Assembly (NCBI RefSeq): GCF_000328565.1 | Contig: NC_019966.1 | Location: 3,844,001-3,908,000 of the forward strand | Direction of reading: 5' to 3' | Length of the DNA stretch: 64,000 nucleotides | DNA from: Mycobacterium sp. JS623 | GTDB taxonomy: Bacteria; Actinomycetota; Actinomycetes; Mycobacteriales; Mycobacteriaceae | Part shown: piece after piece, positions 45,000-56,179 of the stretch | Position numbering within the stretch: the stretch's first letter is position 1 | Layout: every line of letters starts with the position of its first letter | Program-made: the position numbers and the translations under genes | The notes under the pieces: generated by a model | What the model was told of the DNA's origin: nothing | Database searches by the model: none | The model's input: only the letters and a program-made list of their open reading frames with translations

Positions 45000-45794
45000 A
45001 TGAGCAACCACCAACTGACGCGTTGGCTGTTGCGTCATTCCTTGTCATGCGGTCTGCGAGGCGCCGGTCTGGGCGCCGCTGCGGTGCTCGGCACCGGGAT
45101 TTTGCTGATCGCGTCAAGCGCCTACTCGCCCGCCGTGCCGCCGGCCAGCGCCGACGACTGCCCGGACGTCGAGGTGACCTTCGCCCGCGGCACCGACGAA
45201 CCGGCCGGGCTCGGGCGCGTCGGCCAGGCCCTCGTGGACTCGCTGCGCCAGCAGACCGGCATGAACATCGGTGCGTATGCGGTGAACTACAAGGCAAGCC
45301 TCCTCCAGCTGCACACCGACGACGGCTCCAAAGACGCCGTATCGCACATCAAATCCATGGCCGACAAATGCCCGAACACGCCACAGGTGATAGGCGGCTA
45401 TTCACAGGGCGCGTCGGTGATCGACATCGTCACCGGAGATTCGGTGGGAGGCCTCCTCAGGGGCACCACGCTGCCCGCCCAATACGCGAACAACGTCGCG
45501 GCGGTCGTCACCTTCGGCAATGTGGCCGACCGCACCAAACAACCGATAACGACTCAAAGTGCGCTGCTCGGTTCCAGGGCGCTCGATCTGTGCAACCCCA
45601 TGGACCCGATCTGTCACGAGGGACCCGGTAACGAATGGAGCGGGCACACCGAGGGTTACGTACCCATCTACACCGACCAGGCCGCAAGCTTCGCCGTCGC
45701 GCAGCTCGTGGGGATCCAACCTCCCACCACGCCCGGGCCTTATGTGACACTCGCACCGCCCACGGCGGACCAATCCACCATCACTTACCACTGA
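45000..45794 (+). CDS. Secreted cutinase-family esterase
   Basis: 264 residues. A long twin-basic N-terminus ([14 protein letters not shown]) is followed by a hydrophobic helix and [25 protein letters not shown], where the mature cutinase domain starts. The nucleophile elbow GGYSQGASV, disulfide cysteines ([21 protein letters not shown] with catalytic Asp) and the final HTEGY histidine region are present. Mycobacterial cutinase-like proteins hydrolyse lipid esters at the cell surface or outside. It is the last gene before the tRNA-Val-bounded island. Confidence 0.92.
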   Translation: MSNHQLTRWLLRHSLSCGLRGAGLGAAAVLGTGILLIASSAYSPAVPPASADDCPDVEVTFARGTDEPAGLGRVGQALVDSLRQQTGMNIGAYAVNYKASLLQLHTDDGSKDAVSHIKSMADKCPNTPQVIGGYSQGASVIDIVTGDSVGGLLRGTTLPAQYANNVAAVVTFGNVADRTKQPITTQSALLGSRALDLCNPMDPICHEGPGNEWSGHTEGYVPIYTDQAASFAVAQLVGIQPPTTPGPYVTLAPPTADQSTITYH

Positions 45795-45844
45795 CCCGGC
45801 CGATCGGCCGAGTGATATCGGGTCGTGGACGCGACGGCGAACGC

Positions 45845-45890
45845 TGGTGGGCGCGAACGGTATCGAACCGCCGACCGCTGGTGTGTAAAT
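45845..45890 (-). repeat. Copy of the tRNA-Val 3' part (att-like site)
   Basis: 46 bases identical to 50034-50079 except one position (45857), covering the CCA end, acceptor 3' strand, T arm, variable loop and anticodon region of tRNA-Val in the same orientation. The 5' half of a tRNA is absent, so it is not a functional gene but the far end of an inserted element. Confidence 0.9.
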
Positions 45891-46523
45891 CCATATCGGA
45901 ACGCCAGGGCGTATCGCCCCTGTTTGCCTTAGTCTGCGAAACTGCAAGCGGCACAGTGGGTTTCGTCTTAGCCGTATCGTTTCGTATTGGCGGGTATCGC
46001 CGCGTCTAGGCCTATTTTCGGCCTAGCAGGGCCGGTTCGTCCGTGTGTTCGACCGAGGATCGCTTTACAGCGACGAGCGATGCTTGCTTCAACCACCGTG
46101 GCCAACGGTTAGCCACCGAAAGACTACGACGACCGATGTGGGTCGCGGCTCGGGAAGTCCAGGCTCAGCGGCCGGGGACCTCGGCGGGAAGGGTCTGCTC
46201 GCTGACCTGTTCGCCACGGAACGCCTCGCGTGCGGGGGTGCTGGGCGTCAAGCCCTGCCGTTCGGGAGCACCGCGCCGGCATTGATGTCACGATGAGCGT
46301 CGTGAATGACCCGGATACCGCGAAGGGCACCCAACTCTGCTCCTACGAGAGCGGAAGCGCGTGATGGCCCCGAGGCTTCTTCATGCTCGACGCGAAGGTG
46401 CGGCCGGACAGACCAGCCGCGCCCGGGCGATGCGACGAGAAGCCGCCGTACTGCACCGCGACGTCAACCACGCGCAGGGCCTTGTCGAAAGACTGCTGGA
46501 TCGACCGTAGGAGCGTACGGAAG
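45891..46523. other. Non-coding left end of the island
   Basis: 633 bases with lower GC than the surroundings near 45890-46130. No gene is supported; open frames on both strands give no recognisable product, and an integrase remnant could not be identified. It contains several CGTATYG-like repeats (45910-46000) and a hairpin CTAGGCC-N7-GGCCTAG (46006-46026). AGGAG at 46509-46513 serves the next gene. Confidence 0.5.
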
Positions 46524-47543
46524 ATGCGAACGATGCGGTCCGTGGTCGCCGACCGGGTTGGCGAACCGTCGGAGGTCCTGCACCTGCAGACCCGCCCGAT
46601 TCCGCAGCCCGGTCCGGGCCAGGTCCGGATCCGGGTAACTGCTGCACCTGTCGAGGCCAGCGATCTGCATACCATCCGCGGCAGATACGGATTCACCCCG
46701 CAGTTCCCGACCGTGCCCGGAATCGAATCCGTGGGCGTGATCGACGAACTCGGCAGCGGCACAGACGGTTTGACTGTCGGCCAGCGTGTCATCACCATCG
46801 CGGTGACCGGCACGTGGCAGGAGTACGTCATCGCCAATGCCGGGCGGGTGTTGGCGGTTCCGGCTGGCATGAGCGATTCCACGGCCGCCCAAATTCTTTC
46901 CAATCCGCTGACCGCGGTGATCTTGACCGGTGATGAGCTCGATGTTCGACCGGGTGAATGGCTTCTGCAGACCGCGGCCGGTTCGATCGTGGGCCGGTCG
47001 GTCATCCAACTCGGAGCGCACGTCGGGTTCAAGACCCTCAATGTGGTCCGCCGTCGATCCGCTGTCGAGGACATCCTGGCGCTGGGGGGCACCGCGGTGA
47101 TCTGCACCGAGGATGAGGATCTGCGCGAACGAGTAGCCGACATCGCCGGCCACGACGGCGTATCCAAGGCCATCGACTGTGTCAGCGGTCAGGTGGGTGC
47201 CGACGTGTCGCGTGCGCTGGCGCCGCACGGTGAGCTGATCGTCTACGGTGCGCTGTCCACGCACCGCCAGACCGATCCCGACAAACTCACCATCCCCATC
47301 TTCGCGCGCTCGCTGATCTACGAGACAAAGACCATCCGGGGGTTCTGGCTATTCCGCTGGTTCACCCAGACTCCGAAGAACCAGATGGCCGTAGCGATTA
47401 ACCGCACAGTTCAGCTCGCCGACAGCGGCGCGTTGGACGTGCCGCAGGGCCAGCCGATACCCCTCGAAGAGTTCAGCGAAGCAGTCCTTTTGGCCGAAGC
47501 GCCCGAACACGGAGGCAAACCGCTACTTGTGTTCGAACCCTAG
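46524..47543 (+). CDS. Zinc-free medium-chain reductase, enoyl thioester reductase-like
   Basis: A 339-residue MDR-superfamily protein of the MECR/ETR type: GEPSEVLHLQTRPIPQPGPGQVRIRV, ASDLHTIRGRYGFTPQFPTVPGIESVG, a substrate-loop NPLTAVILT and the cofactor site TAAGSIVGRSVIQLGAHVGFKTLNVVRRR, with Arg residues that suit NADPH. No zinc ligands are seen. The paralogue at 48967 shares the plan. AGGAG lies 10 bases before the ATG; a second ATG follows at 46533. The stop overlaps that of the convergent regulator gene (CTAG). Confidence 0.88.
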   Translation: MRTMRSVVADRVGEPSEVLHLQTRPIPQPGPGQVRIRVTAAPVEASDLHTIRGRYGFTPQFPTVPGIESVGVIDELGSGTDGLTVGQRVITIAVTGTWQEYVIANAGRVLAVPAGMSDSTAAQILSNPLTAVILTGDELDVRPGEWLLQTAAGSIVGRSVIQLGAHVGFKTLNVVRRRSAVEDILALGGTAVICTEDEDLRERVADIAGHDGVSKAIDCVSGQVGADVSRALAPHGELIVYGALSTHRQTDPDKLTIPIFARSLIYETKTIRGFWLFRWFTQTPKNQMAVAINRTVQLADSGALDVPQGQPIPLEEFSEAVLLAEAPEHGGKPLLVFEP

Positions 47544-48334
47544 TTCCCACAACGATTTTCGCGTTGTGAATCGGCAAGTGTCCTGAGCGCATTTGCCGAA
47601 TCGCTGGCCGGCTCGGGGTGGTAGATGAACACTTGGACGTCGGATTCGGGCACGTTGAGGCGGGTGCGGCGCAGGTAGAGATCACCCACGGCGGGATGTC
47701 GCATGTGAAGGAGGCCCGTGCGGTATCCGACATCTGCGCGTGCCCAGAGTTCGCGGAACCGCTCGCTGGCTGCCGACAACTCGTCGATCAGGGCGCGCAA
47801 GCGCGGATCCTCCGGATCGCCGCCCGCCGATTCTCGTAAGCCACTCACCGCGACCTCGACTGCCTCGTCCCAGTCGGCGAAGAAATCGCGCGCGGCCGAG
47901 GCCAGCAGGCGCCACCGTAAGAAGTTCTCACCGGGCGCGAACCCGGGTGACAACGCGCAGGCAATCGCATTGGCGGCCAACACATCTTGGAATCGGTTGG
48001 CCACAATCACGGGCAACGGAATCTGATCGATCAATTGATCGAGGTCGTCCGGCGTGGCCCCCGCATCGGGGCTGCGTGCCGAGTGCAGGCCGGCGAGCCG
48101 ATGCAGATGCTCCGTGGCTTTGATATCGAGTCGCAGCGCACGGGCGAGCGCATCGAGCACTTGTGGCGACGGATGCTTGTCGCGCCCCTGCTCGAGCCGC
48201 AGGTAGTAGTCGACGCTGATGCCGGCGAGCATCGCTAATTCCTCGCGGCGCAATCCCGGCACGCGCCGGCAAGGTCCGGCAGCCAACCCGACATCCTCGG
48301 GTTGGACTTGTTCACGGCGCGCGCAGGTAGTCAA
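47540..48334 (-). CDS. MmyB-type helix-turn-helix regulator, probable N-terminal frameshift
   Basis: 264 residues as read. The HTH PGLRREELAMLAGISVDYYLRLEQGRDKHPS and the C-terminal MmyB-like PAS domain (IPLPVIVANRFQDVLAANAIACAL, GYRTGLLHMRHPAVGDLYLRRTRL) are complete. The family's first helix is broken: an ATG at 48359 encodes MASTASALVDYLRA in another frame, and two extra bases in the GC run 48317-48324 would join it to RREQVQPEDVG. As read, only a TTG at 48334 can start the frame. It is divergent from the SRPBCC gene and may control the island genes. Confidence 0.8.
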   Translation of the reverse strand: MTTCARREQVQPEDVGLAAGPCRRVPGLRREELAMLAGISVDYYLRLEQGRDKHPSPQVLDALARALRLDIKATEHLHRLAGLHSARSPDAGATPDDLDQLIDQIPLPVIVANRFQDVLAANAIACALSPGFAPGENFLRWRLLASAARDFFADWDEAVEVAVSGLRESAGGDPEDPRLRALIDELSAASERFRELWARADVGYRTGLLHMRHPAVGDLYLRRTRLNVPESDVQVFIYHPEPASDSANALRTLADSQRENRCGN

Positions 48335-48494
48335 CCAGCGCGCTGGCCGTCGACGCCATCGCCCGATCGTAAGGCTGTCCCCGCCAATACCAGGATCAAC
48401 AGGGCTTTCCGACCCAGGTCCAAACAGGAATTCCCATCAGCGGCGATGCGCTTCCCGTGGCGAACGATCAACTCCACCAGCCAAGGAGGACACG

Positions 48495-48965
48495 ATGTCC
48501 ACGATTCATTTCCACCGCTCGACAACCTCCAGCCCCGAGCAATTCATCGCCGGGCTCACCGACTTCGGGCCGGGCCGTTCAGAGCTGTTCCCGAACAGCG
48601 CCAACAGCGAACTGAAGGTGCACCACAAAGGCGTGCATGACGCCGATGTCACCGAAGGCTCGGGTGGCATCTGGGAACGCCTGCATTACGACTGGTCGAA
48701 TCCCAACCGTGTCAGGCTCACGACCACCGACTCGAACACGTGGACCGGCGAATCGGGCTACGTTTACACCCTCAGCCCGCGTCCGGACGGCACCACCGAT
48801 GTGGACGTTGTCATTGTCCGCGAGGGCAAGAATCTCAAGGGCCGCGTCCTGGCGGTGGTCCTCGGAACGATCGGCCGGAGTGTGCTGAAGAAAGCGTTCC
48901 TACACAGCGTCAAAGCCATCGAGGCACAACCGGCCCCAGCCGCCTCACCTTTGGAGAGGAATTGA
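48495..48965 (+). CDS. SRPBCC/START-like small protein
   Basis: A 156-residue protein with features of the helix-grip fold: STIHFHRSTTSSPEQFIAGLTDFGPGRSELFPNS at the start, alternating strands (VTEGSGGIWERLHYDWS, RVRLTTTDSNTW, YVYTLSPRPDGTTDVDVVIVRE) and a long C-terminal helix (VLKKAFLHSVKAIE). Such proteins bind hydrophobic ligands. AAGGAGGA at 48483-48490 supports the ATG. The reductase gene starts one base after its stop, so they form an operon. Confidence 0.8.
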   Translation: MSTIHFHRSTTSSPEQFIAGLTDFGPGRSELFPNSANSELKVHHKGVHDADVTEGSGGIWERLHYDWSNPNRVRLTTTDSNTWTGESGYVYTLSPRPDGTTDVDVVIVREGKNLKGRVLAVVLGTIGRSVLKKAFLHSVKAIEAQPAPAASPLERN

Positions 48966-48966
48966 T

Positions 48967-49935
48967 ATGCGCGCCATCGAGATTGACCAGTTCGGCGACC
49001 CCACGCAGGTGATACGCGTTGTCGACATCGAGGAGCCGCCGCCACCGGGTCCGCATGAGGTGCTGGTGAGCGTTGAGCTCTCGCCGCTGAACAAGCACGA
49101 CCTCCTGGTTGTCGGCGGCGAGCTGGGACGACCACCCCTGCCGCATATACCAGGCGCGGAGGGGGTCGCCCGCGTGCTTGCCACTGGCGCCGAGGTCGAT
49201 GGACTTCAAGTCGGCGATCTCGTGGTGCTACCCCTGTATGCCGGTGCGTGGCGTGAGCGGCTCGTCGTGCCCGCCGACGGCCTGTTCGCACTGCCGGCCG
49301 GCGGCGACATCGAGCAGTACTCGATGCTAGGCAGCAACCCCCCCACGGCAGGGTTGATGCTCAGTGAATGTGCCCCGCTGCAGCCCGGTGACTGGGTGGT
49401 TCAGAACGCCGCGAACTCCGGTGTGGGACGGTCATTGATCGCCCTCGCCAAACGTCGAGGACTAAAGACGATCAACCTGGCCCGTGACGAGGCAGCGTTC
49501 TCCGAGCTCACAGCGGCCGGGGCCGACGTGGTCCACGTCGATGACCCCGATGCGGTCGGCGATGTTCGAGCAGCGATCGGTGACGCGCGAGTGGCGCTGG
49601 CAGTGGACTCCGTGGGTGGTCGAGTGGTGGCGCGACTGCTGGAATTGCTGTCCGACGGTGGATCGTTGGTCAGCTATTCCTGGGCCGCGGGCGAACCGAT
49701 GTGGGTCGACACGCCGACACTGGTCGCCAAGCACCTCGCAGTCCGCGGATTCTTTGTCGGCGACTTCGACTACCAGCACAAGGTGGTGCCTGTCATTCGT
49801 GAGGCGGCACCGCTGGTGGCCGACGGCACCCTCGTTGTCCCCGTGGCCGGCGTGTACCCCCTCGAGCACATCCACGACGCGGTGCAGCATCTCCTTCGCG
49901 GCGGCAAGATCCTGCTGAAAGTGGCGGCGCGCTGA
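48967..49935 (+). CDS. Zinc-free medium-chain reductase, enoyl thioester reductase-like
   Basis: 322 residues of the MECR/ETR type: MRAIEIDQFGDPTQVIRVVDIEEP, SPLNKHDLLVVGGELGRPPLPHIPGAEGVARV, the substrate-loop signature NPPTAGLML and the cofactor loop NAANSGVGRSLIALAKRRGLKTINLAR. No zinc ligands. It ends in the usual HIHDAVQHLLRGGKILLKV. It follows the SRPBCC gene directly, and its island partner at 46524 is a distant paralogue. Confidence 0.9.
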   Translation: MRAIEIDQFGDPTQVIRVVDIEEPPPPGPHEVLVSVELSPLNKHDLLVVGGELGRPPLPHIPGAEGVARVLATGAEVDGLQVGDLVVLPLYAGAWRERLVVPADGLFALPAGGDIEQYSMLGSNPPTAGLMLSECAPLQPGDWVVQNAANSGVGRSLIALAKRRGLKTINLARDEAAFSELTAAGADVVHVDDPDAVGDVRAAIGDARVALAVDSVGGRVVARLLELLSDGGSLVSYSWAAGEPMWVDTPTLVAKHLAVRGFFVGDFDYQHKVVPVIREAAPLVADGTLVVPVAGVYPLEHIHDAVQHLLRGGKILLKVAAR

Positions 49936-50034
49936 ACGCGCACAGCGGGCGGCTGAAGACTCGCCACTTTCATTTCGATTCCCGCCTATTGCCCTCGTAG
50001 GGTTGTTTCGGGGTCAGTTCGGGTGCCTTAAGAC

Positions 50035-50109
50035 TGGTGGGCGCGGACGGTATCGAACCGCCGACCGCTGGTGTGTAAAACCAGAGCTCTACCACTGAGC
50101 TACGCGCCC
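50035..50109 (-). tRNA. tRNA-Val (anticodon TAC)
   Basis: A complete cloverleaf on the minus strand: acceptor GGGCGCG pairing with CGCGCCC, D arm GCTCAGTGGTAGAGC, anticodon stem CTGGT/ACCAG with loop TTTACAC (anticodon TAC, valine), T arm CGGTTCGATACCG, discriminator A and an encoded CCA. Its 3' part is duplicated at 45845. Confidence 0.95.
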
Positions 50110-50154
50110 CTTGCCGGGCAGGCTACCGGTCGATGACCTGCATGAGGAAATCCG

Positions 50155-50619
50155 TCAGACCGATTGCAGCGCTCTGAGCGCGTCGGTCCACACGACCTGA
50201 TCACGCGCCTCCCCCGGCTGCTTCATTTCCGCGAACCGGATCACGCCTGAGCGATCAACCACGAAGGTGCCGCGATTGGCGAAGCCGGTCTCGTCGTTGA
50301 ACACGCCATAGGACTGCGCGACCGCGCCGTGCGGCCAGAAGTCAGACAGCACCGGAAAGGTGAAGCCGCTTTGCGCCGCCCAGACCTTGTGCGTTGGCGG
50401 CGGACCCACCGAGATCGACAGCGTCGCCGTGTCGTCGTTCTGGTAGTCCGCCAGGTGGTCGCGGATCTCGTCCAGCTCGCCCTGGCAGATGCCAGTGAAC
50501 GCCAGCGGGAAGAACACCAGCAGCACGTCCTTGACGGCTCGAAATCTGCTCAGCGTGACGGACTGGCCGTGCTGCTCCTTGAGCGTGAAGTCCGGCGCCT
50601 CGGTACCGACTTCCAGCAC
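50155..50619 (-). CDS. ahpE: One-cysteine peroxiredoxin AhpE
   Basis: 154 residues, as in M. tuberculosis AhpE (153). The peroxidatic Cys45 lies in FFPLAFTGICQGEL; VSVGPPPTHKVWAAQSGFTFPVLSDFWPHG and FVVDRSGVIRF follow the family pattern and no resolving cysteine is present. It reduces peroxides and peroxynitrite with thiols or mycoredoxin. The DUF3052 gene is upstream on the same strand, as in Rv2239c-Rv2238c. Confidence 0.96.
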   Translation of the reverse strand: MLEVGTEAPDFTLKEQHGQSVTLSRFRAVKDVLLVFFPLAFTGICQGELDEIRDHLADYQNDDTATLSISVGPPPTHKVWAAQSGFTFPVLSDFWPHGAVAQSYGVFNDETGFANRGTFVVDRSGVIRFAEMKQPGEARDQVVWTDALRALQSV

Positions 50620-50650
50620 TAGCTGTGCGCTCTGCTCGTCACGCGAGCGC

Positions 50651-51076
50651 TCATCGCCGCCCAGCTGCCTTGGACTTCGGCTGCACCAGCCTGCTGGCGA
50701 TCCAGTCGCCGAGATTGGCCGACGACGTCTGCATCAGGCCCGCAGTCGGCGCCGATTCGGCGATTTCAGCAGGTTGAACATGGCCCGGCTGACCCGTCTT
50801 CGGGGTTACCACCCAGATCACGCCGTCGTCGGCCAACGGGGTGATGGCATCCATCAGGTTGTCGACCAGGTCGCCGTCGCCGTCGCGCCACCACATCAGG
50901 ACCACATCGATGACTTCGTCGGCGTCCTCGTCGAGCAACTCGCCGCCGCACGCCTCTTCGATGTCGGCCCGGATGTCGTCGTCGACGTCCTCGTCCCAGC
51001 CCAACTCCTGCACGACCTGATCTTGTTGGATGCCCAGTCTGCGGGCGTAGTTCGGGGCGTCGTCCGCCGCGACCAC
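50651..51076 (-). CDS. DUF3052 family protein (Rv2239c-like)
   Basis: A 141-residue acidic protein of unknown function: ARRLGIQQDQVVQELGWDEDVDDDIRADIEEACG, DVVLMWWRDGDGDLVDNLMDAITPLADDGVIWVVTPKTGQPGHVQPAEIAESAPTAGL. The family is common in actinobacteria and was often annotated next to ahpE. The GTG at 51076 was chosen because AAGGAGGA (51083-51090) lies 6 bases upstream; the longer frame to 51130 lacks such a site. Confidence 0.9.
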   Translation of the reverse strand: MVAADDAPNYARRLGIQQDQVVQELGWDEDVDDDIRADIEEACGGELLDEDADEVIDVVLMWWRDGDGDLVDNLMDAITPLADDGVIWVVTPKTGQPGHVQPAEIAESAPTAGLMQTSSANLGDWIASRLVQPKSKAAGRR

Positions 51077-51179
51077 GGTCGGTCCTCCTTCAGCCAGCTC
51101 GGGCGCACGATGCACCCGGTGATGTCTCAAGGCCTATCGTCGCACGCCGAGGCCCGAAGACCGACCACTGGCGGCAGGT

Positions 51180-51734
51180 TCATCGATATGCGGCGTCGCA
51201 CAGGTTCAGTGCGGTCGTCTTGGTGTCGTTCAGCTTGGTGATCGCCGCGTTGAATTCGTCGGGTCCGAAATTGCCCGCGATCGCCGCGGCGACCCCCCTT
51301 GCTGCGTCGACCCAGGCGGTGAGCGCGTCGCGCAGGTTGGGGCTGAGCGGGTCGGAAACGCTGCGCCCGACCAGATCCGCGCTGTGGTTGAGCGCGTCGA
51401 CCGCCGGGGGTCCCTTGGCCGCCGCATCGGCGGCGTTCTTATTGAAGGCGTCGACGTAGTTGTTTACTGCGGTGATGGCGTCGACACTCGATGAGCTCAG
51501 CGCTTCACACGATGTGTGGACGGCCTGCTTCGTCAACGACGCCTGACGCTCGGATTCGCGGGAGCTCGAACTGGCCGCCGACTCTTGGCTCGAGGCCGAG
51601 ACCGAGGCCCGATAGACGGGAGCGTCGGCACGGTCGATCTCCGCGCTGCCCTGCGTGACGCTGGTGCAACCGACGATGATCATCGCCACGGCAGCCAGGC
51701 CGCCGATCACCAGGGCGACGAACTTCAGCCGCAT
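51180..51734 (-). CDS. Lipoprotein of unknown function (Rv2240c-like)
   Basis: A 184-residue predicted lipoprotein: the N-terminus MRLKFVALVIGGLAAVAMIIVGC has a lipobox IVGC. After a Ser/Ala/Glu-rich spacer (SASSQESAASSSSRESERQ) a helical domain follows (VDAITAVNNYVDAFNKNAADA, LRDALTAWVDAARGVAAAIAG) with two cysteines, in TSCEAL and NLCDAAY, likely joined by a disulfide. It is divergent from aceE, as in M. tuberculosis. No function is known. Confidence 0.85.
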   Translation of the reverse strand: MRLKFVALVIGGLAAVAMIIVGCTSVTQGSAEIDRADAPVYRASVSASSQESAASSSSRESERQASLTKQAVHTSCEALSSSSVDAITAVNNYVDAFNKNAADAAAKGPPAVDALNHSADLVGRSVSDPLSPNLRDALTAWVDAARGVAAAIAGNFGPDEFNAAITKLNDTKTTALNLCDAAYR

Positions 51735-51799
51735 GCGAGACAGCCCAGCGATAAGCACGGTCTGCAGACGTTACCGGTTTAGCCCGGATTGGACCCTTT

Positions 51800-51818
51800 G
51801 AGTGGGTTCATTCCACTC
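51800..51818. promoter_or_regulatory. Inverted repeat in the aceE promoter region
   Basis: GAGTGG-N7-CCACTC, perfect 6-base arms, lies 98 bases before the aceE start in the divergent gap to the lipoprotein gene. It could be an operator; no protein is assigned. Confidence 0.35.
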
Positions 51819-51915
51819 GGCACCCCCGGCAGTGCAAGTGGGGCACGATGGGACAAAGATGGAGGCAGTTACGCCGATCGCGTAGCACCTGGAACCGCCT
51901 AACAAGGAGCGGAAG

Positions 51916-54714
<2,799 letters not shown>

Positions 54715-54753
54715 TTGGAGGTTTCCTCCAGAACAGTCGCGTAGCCTTTGGTG

Positions 54754-56040
54754 ATGACCGACAATCGGTACATCCCGCCGAAGTCCACGATCGAGGTGCT
54801 GGAGACGGTGCCCGACACCGTGCTGCGCCGACTGAAGCAGTACTCGGGCCGGTTGGCGACCGAAGTCGTGCGCGCGATGGAGGAACGGCTGCCGTACTTC
54901 GCCGACTTGGAGGCGTCACAGCGCGCAAGCGTGCAACTGGTGGTGCAGGCCGCGGTGGTCAACTTCGTCGAGTGGATGCGCAATCCGCAGAGCAACGTCA
55001 GCTACACGGCGCAGGCGTTCGAGGTGGTGCCACAAGACCTTCGGCGACGAATCGCGCTGCGGCAGTCAGTCGAGATGGTCCGCGTCACGATGGAGTACTG
55101 CGAGGAAGTGGTGCCTCTGCTGGCTCGCTCCGAGGAGCAGTTGACCGCACTGACGGCCGGAATCCTGCGCTACAGCAGGGATTTGGCGTTCGCCGCCGCT
55201 ACCGCCTACGCCGACCAAGCCGAGGCGCGCGGCGCGTGGGACACCCGGATGGAGGCCAACATCGTCGACGCCGTCGTCCGCGGGGACACCGGCCCCGAGC
55301 TGCAGTCACAGGCCGCGGCGCTGAACTGGGATGCCACCGCGCCCGCGACCGTGATCGTCGGGCTGCCGCACCCCGACCGAGTGGACCTGACAAGCGATGA
55401 CGTCCACGACGTCGTCAGCCGCAACGGGCGTGCCGCCCTGTCCGACGTGCACGGCACCTGGCTGCTGGCCATCGTGTCGGGCCCGCTCGGTCCGACCGAC
55501 CGCTTCCTCGCCGAACTGTTGGACGTCTTCGCGGAGGGACCGGTGGTGATCGGGCCCACGGCACCGACGCTGGGAGCGGCACACGTCAGTGCGACCGAGG
55601 CGATCGCCGGAATGAACGCCGTCGCCGGCTGGAGCGGGGCGCCGCGGCCGGTGTCAGCGCGCGAGTTGCTGCCCGAACGGGCTCTGCTCGGCGACGCGAC
55701 CGCAGTCGCCGCCTTGGAAGCCGAAGTGATGCGCCCGCTGGCCGATGCCGGTCCTGCGTTGTCCGAAACACTGGACGCTTACTTGGACTCGGGCGGCGCG
55801 ATCGAGGCGTGCGCGCGCAAATTGTTCGTTCATCCAAATACCGTCCGCTACCGGCTCAAACGTATCGCCGACTTCACCGGCCGCGATCCCACCGTTCCGC
55901 GCGATGCGTACGTGCTGCGCGTCGCCTCGACGGTCGGACGGCTGGGACGCCAGCCGTATCACCCCGTCACGCCAAATGCCTCGTCGAGGGCAGTGTCGGC
56001 CGACTTTCCGCGGCCGCAGGTGACCCATCGCGCCGGGTAA
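54754..56040 (+). CDS. mabR: PucR/CdaR-type regulator of mycolic acid genes
   Basis: A 428-residue regulator. The N-terminal 170 residues are helical; a GGDEF-like middle region follows, and the C-terminal HTH is the PucR type: LSETLDAYLDSGGAIEACARKLFVHPNTVRYRLKRIADFTG. The orthologue Rv2242 (MabR) binds the fabD promoter of the FAS-II operon in response to acyl-CoA. The same operon starts 140 bases downstream here and carries the expected inverted repeat. ATG 54754 was preferred to an in-frame TTG six bases earlier. Confidence 0.92.
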   Translation: MTDNRYIPPKSTIEVLETVPDTVLRRLKQYSGRLATEVVRAMEERLPYFADLEASQRASVQLVVQAAVVNFVEWMRNPQSNVSYTAQAFEVVPQDLRRRIALRQSVEMVRVTMEYCEEVVPLLARSEEQLTALTAGILRYSRDLAFAAATAYADQAEARGAWDTRMEANIVDAVVRGDTGPELQSQAAALNWDATAPATVIVGLPHPDRVDLTSDDVHDVVSRNGRAALSDVHGTWLLAIVSGPLGPTDRFLAELLDVFAEGPVVIGPTAPTLGAAHVSATEAIAGMNAVAGWSGAPRPVSARELLPERALLGDATAVAALEAEVMRPLADAGPALSETLDAYLDSGGAIEACARKLFVHPNTVRYRLKRIADFTGRDPTVPRDAYVLRVASTVGRLGRQPYHPVTPNASSRAVSADFPRPQVTHRAG

Positions 56041-56092
56041 CAGGTTTGCGGGATGTTGCGGAGCGGTATCGATGGAGTCGCATCACATGCCG

Positions 56093-56113
56093 TTTTGTGG
56101 AGATCCTACAAAA
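56093..56113 (+). promoter_or_regulatory. MabR operator of the FAS-II operon
   Basis: TTTTGT-N9-ACAAAA with perfect 6-base arms lies 66 bases before the fabD start. It agrees with the inverted repeat recalled as the MabR site in M. tuberculosis and M. smegmatis fabD promoters. Confidence 0.85.
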
Positions 56114-56179
56114 ACATAAGACGAGGTTCATAATCTCTTACACCGCGCAAAGTCGTCTTCACAGTGTTCTCTTAAAGAC

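Larger units (their letters stand above)
45845..50079. mobile_element. Small genomic island in tRNA-Val
   Basis: About 4.2 kb bounded by direct 46-base copies of the 3' part of tRNA-Val, the classic product of site-specific integration. The intact tRNA gene has its 3' end facing the island. Cargo: two zinc-free enoyl reductase-like proteins, an SRPBCC protein and a regulator with a probable frameshift. No integrase is left. The block interrupts the otherwise conserved cobD to ahpE order. Confidence 0.8.

Noticed and set aside
45845..45890. Second tRNA-Val gene
   Set aside because: Only the 3' part is present; acceptor 5' strand and D arm are missing, so it is a remnant or att site.
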